Shown here piece by piece: positions 4,463 through 6,207 of a DNA stretch of 6,207 nucleotides. How positions within the stretch are numbered: position 1 is the stretch's first letter; each line of letters begins with the position of its first letter. The translations under genes and the position numbers were made by a program. Origin of the DNA: Candidatus Saccharimonadota bacterium (GTDB taxonomy: Bacteria > Patescibacteriota > Saccharimonadia > Saccharimonadales > SZUA-47); assembly GCA_003231925.1 (NCBI GenBank), contig QIKK01000063.1, positions 1 to 6,207 of the forward strand. Reading direction: 5' to 3'. Below the pieces are notes generated by a model. That model saw only the letters and a list, made by a program, of their open reading frames with translations. It did no database searches and had not been told where the DNA came from.

Positions 4463-5671
4463 ATGTCGAATTTATTAACCAAGACGATAACTAAACAGGA
4501 TGTCCAGCCAGCCCTAGATCATATTGGTTCTTATTGGCAAACTCTTACTAGAGATAATACCGCTGTAAACGATACTCTAATGCAGGTGCCGAATCCTTAT
4601 GTAGTACCCAGCCTAGGTAATGATAACTTTGCCTTTGAAGAACAATACTATTGGGATAGTTACTTTATTTCGTTAGGGATTAATGATGAAAAGTTAGTGT
4701 CTGGTATGCTGGATAATTTAATATTTTTGTTTAAGGGTTGTGGGCTTATTCCCAACGCTAATCGCTATTATTTAACCAGTAGGTCGCAACCGCCGATTTT
4801 AACGACTTTTATCTTTCACGTTTTTGAAAAATATAATAAGCCAGTTAAGTGGTTAAATCAGAGAATAACTATAGCCAAACAAGAATATAAAAATGTCTGG
4901 ATGAGCCATAAACATCCACATGATAGGAATGTCTACCAAGGCTTAAGCAGATACTACGATATTAATCATCTACACGATCTAGCCGAGGCTGAAAGTGGCT
5001 GGGATATGACCCCAAGATTTAAACGCCAATGTCTTGACTACCTGCCAATAGACTTGAATAGTCTACTGTATAAATATGAAATGGATTTTGCTAAAACAGC
5101 TCTAATTAATAAAGATGCTCAAGAGCAAAAAAAATGGGAATTAATAGCAAAAGCTAGACAAGAGGTTGTCGATAAATTAATGTGGAGCAAACTACGAGGA
5201 TTTTACTTTGATTATAATTATCATGAAAAAAAGAAAGGAAATGTTTATTCACTAGCTTCTTATTACACAATGTGGTCGGAACTTACTTCTGTTGACCACG
5301 CTAAGCGCCTTGTGGATGTCATTAATAAATTCGATAAACGAGGTGGTCTTTCTACAACTGCAAATTCATTTTTGTACGCAACATTGTTTGGATCAACCAA
5401 GACACAATGGGCTTATCCGAATGGCTGGGCTCCTCTACAGTTCATTACTCTGCAGGGTCTAGAAAACTATGGTTACCATCAACAAGCCTCAATAATAGCC
5501 AGAAAGTGGTTAAAAACTTGCAATGATTGGTACACAGATCACGATACTTTTCAGGAAAAATATAATGTGGTTAACCCACACCAGCTACCATTTGATGGGT
5601 TGTACCCCTCGCAAAACGGATTTGGCTGGACTAACGGAGTTTTTGTATATCTTGCAAATAAATATTTATAA
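4463..5671 (+). CDS. Trehalase-like glycosidase, GH37 family (402 aa)
   Basis: This is an (alpha/alpha)6-barrel glycosidase predicted to be cytoplasmic, as no signal peptide is seen. GH37 landmarks: QYYWDSYF (61-68), NRYYLTSRSQPP (100-111), SGWD with the likely catalytic acid Asp181, DLNSLL (197-202), QWAYPNGWAP (315-324), FQEKYNV with the likely base Glu365, and GFGWTNGV (386-393). Classical trehalases hydrolyse trehalose to two glucoses. Several substrate-contact motifs differ: the PGGRF box is replaced by PSLGNDNFAF, the RPESY motif before SGWD is absent (NHLHDLAEAE there), and QWD is QWA. At 402 residues it is shorter than E. coli TreA and TreF (about 550-565). The fold is secure; trehalose specificity is not. 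No Shine-Dalgarno is visible, and a TATAAT (4459-4464) overlaps the ATG. Confidence 0.88.
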   Translation: MSNLLTKTITKQDVQPALDHIGSYWQTLTRDNTAVNDTLMQVPNPYVVPSLGNDNFAFEEQYYWDSYFISLGINDEKLVSGMLDNLIFLFKGCGLIPNANRYYLTSRSQPPILTTFIFHVFEKYNKPVKWLNQRITIAKQEYKNVWMSHKHPHDRNVYQGLSRYYDINHLHDLAEAESGWDMTPRFKRQCLDYLPIDLNSLLYKYEMDFAKTALINKDAQEQKKWELIAKARQEVVDKLMWSKLRGFYFDYNYHEKKKGNVYSLASYYTMWSELTSVDHAKRLVDVINKFDKRGGLSTTANSFLYATLFGSTKTQWAYPNGWAPLQFITLQGLENYGYHQQASIIARKWLKTCNDWYTDHDTFQEKYNVVNPHQLPFDGLYPSQNGFGWTNGVFVYLANKYL

Positions 5672-5674
5672 TAT

Positions 5675-6109
5675 TTAGGATTTAGGATTTTTTTTGCGTG
5701 CTTTTATCAACATTCTCTCAAATAATTCTTGTAGCAGACTTTGCTCTTGATAGCTAAGCCCGCCTATAACCTGCGCCCGAGTGACATTTAGAGTTTCTTC
5801 TGCTTGACGAAGTACGTCCTCGCCAAGATCTGTTAGGCTCAACTCTCTTGCTCTTTTATTGTCCATGACGCTAGAGGCTAGGATGAGTTTCTTTTTTTGT
5901 AGCAATTTTATTTGCCGACTAATACTTGCCTCTGTTTGATCTAGTAATTCCGCAATTGTGTTTTGCTTCGACAACATATTTTGACTAATAGCTTCCAGCA
6001 CTTTGTATTGAGCAAAACCAATACTAAGTTGGGATTTGAGACTCTCGTCTGCTCGCTTTTCAAGTAAAAAAGCTAACTTATGTATCTGCCAGTACAGTCT
6101 AGGTGCCAT
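5675..6109 (-). CDS. MarR-family transcriptional regulator (144 aa)
   Basis: This is a winged-helix DNA-binding regulator, expected to act as a dimer. The N- and C-terminal helices (about 3-20 and 118-140) form the dimer arms. The helix-turn-helix is NTIAELLDQTEASISRQIKL (50-69), with the recognition helix near 59-73, and the wing is SSVMDNKRARELSLT (79-93), with the D-x-R-x-R pattern of the family kept in part. The length is normal. It converges with the trehalase-like gene, leaving three bases between stops and no room for a separate terminator. MarR proteins often control drug exporters or sense phenolic or oxidative ligands, so the nearby DrrAB-type exporter is a candidate target; no operator was recognised. 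The ATG has no clear Shine-Dalgarno. Confidence 0.92.
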   Translation of the reverse strand: MAPRLYWQIHKLAFLLEKRADESLKSQLSIGFAQYKVLEAISQNMLSKQNTIAELLDQTEASISRQIKLLQKKKLILASSVMDNKRARELSLTDLGEDVLRQAEETLNVTRAQVIGGLSYQEQSLLQELFERMLIKARKKNPKS

Positions 6110-6133
6110 GCTTATATTCTAACTTCAGGTATT

Positions 6134-6207
6134 TTATAATTGCAGGCCATCACAACTCTTATAATAATCTGTTCCACAGCTACATTGTACCATTTTAAGT
6201 GAATAGC
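6134..6207 (-). CDS. C-terminus of a Cys-rich protein (cut by the window edge)
   Basis: The minus-strand frame is open from the right edge to TAA at 6134-6136 and reads YSLKMVQCSCGTDYYKSCDG before ending LQL. The C-x-C-G-x6-C-D-G pattern resembles C-terminal metal-binding motifs such as SEC-C (CPCGSGxxYKxC) or a degenerate CDGSH, though its spacing is one residue shorter than either. It ends 24 nt before the MarR start on the same strand, suggesting one transcript. It could instead be an independent 19-residue peptide from ATG 6193, but that ATG has no ribosome site. Confidence 0.45.
   Translation of the reverse strand, partial: YSLKMVQCSCGTDYYKSCDGLQL

Noticed and set aside
1..6207. CRISPR array or toxin-antitoxin pair
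   Set aside because: No regularly spaced short repeats and no small paired genes with such motifs were seen.

Overview
The window is AT-rich bacterial DNA with the standard genetic code. Tryptophan is TGG, stops are TAA or TAG, and no gene here ends in TGA. Very short gaps, many weak or absent Shine-Dalgarno sites, several extended -10 promoters (TGATATAAT, TGATATACT), a PsbP-like single-pass surface protein and a compact GH37 trehalase-like enzyme together suggest a small-genome Patescibacteria/CPR organism, possibly Saccharibacteria. That placement is inference; nothing in the window proves it.

Left part (1-1006). A possible end of an upstream + strand gene lies at the edge. A 54-residue zinc-finger-like protein gene on the minus strand (210-374) is divergent from a tmRNA gene, ssrA (437-1006, +). 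The tmRNA has a textbook promoter, a perfect 7-bp acceptor stem including the G3-U alanine identity pair, a T-arm, a coding tag ending in LVLAA, at least two pseudoknots and an encoded CCA. At about 570 nt it is long. Roughly 164 nt of the excess is one enormous hairpin (765-928) just before the 3' tRNA-like half.

Middle (931-2263). The last 76 nt of ssrA plus 6 nt beyond are repeated perfectly, 82 of 82 bases, at 2182-2263. The two copies bracket a 1.25-kb segment whose only gene (1215-2081, -) encodes a membrane-anchored PsbP-like extracellular protein. This is the geometry of a mobile element integrated at the 3' end of a tmRNA gene, with ssrA rebuilt at the left junction and a 3' remnant at the right one. 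No integrase is present, so the segment would be a mini-island moved in trans, a decayed remnant, or a simple segmental duplication.

Right part (2369-6207). Reading leftward, a rhodanese gene is followed by a DrrA/DrrB-type ABC exporter: an ATPase starting at GTG behind a strong GGAGG, then a permease whose ATG directly follows the ATPase stop. The exporter also has its own apparent promoter inside the end of the rhodanese gene. Divergent from these is a GH37 trehalase-like glycosidase (4463-5671, +), which converges with a three-base gap on a MarR-family regulator (5675-6109, -). At the right edge a Cys-rich C-terminus (6134-6207, -) ends 24 nt before the MarR start and may share its transcript. 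The MarR protein is a plausible regulator of the nearby exporter or glycosidase, but no operator was identified.
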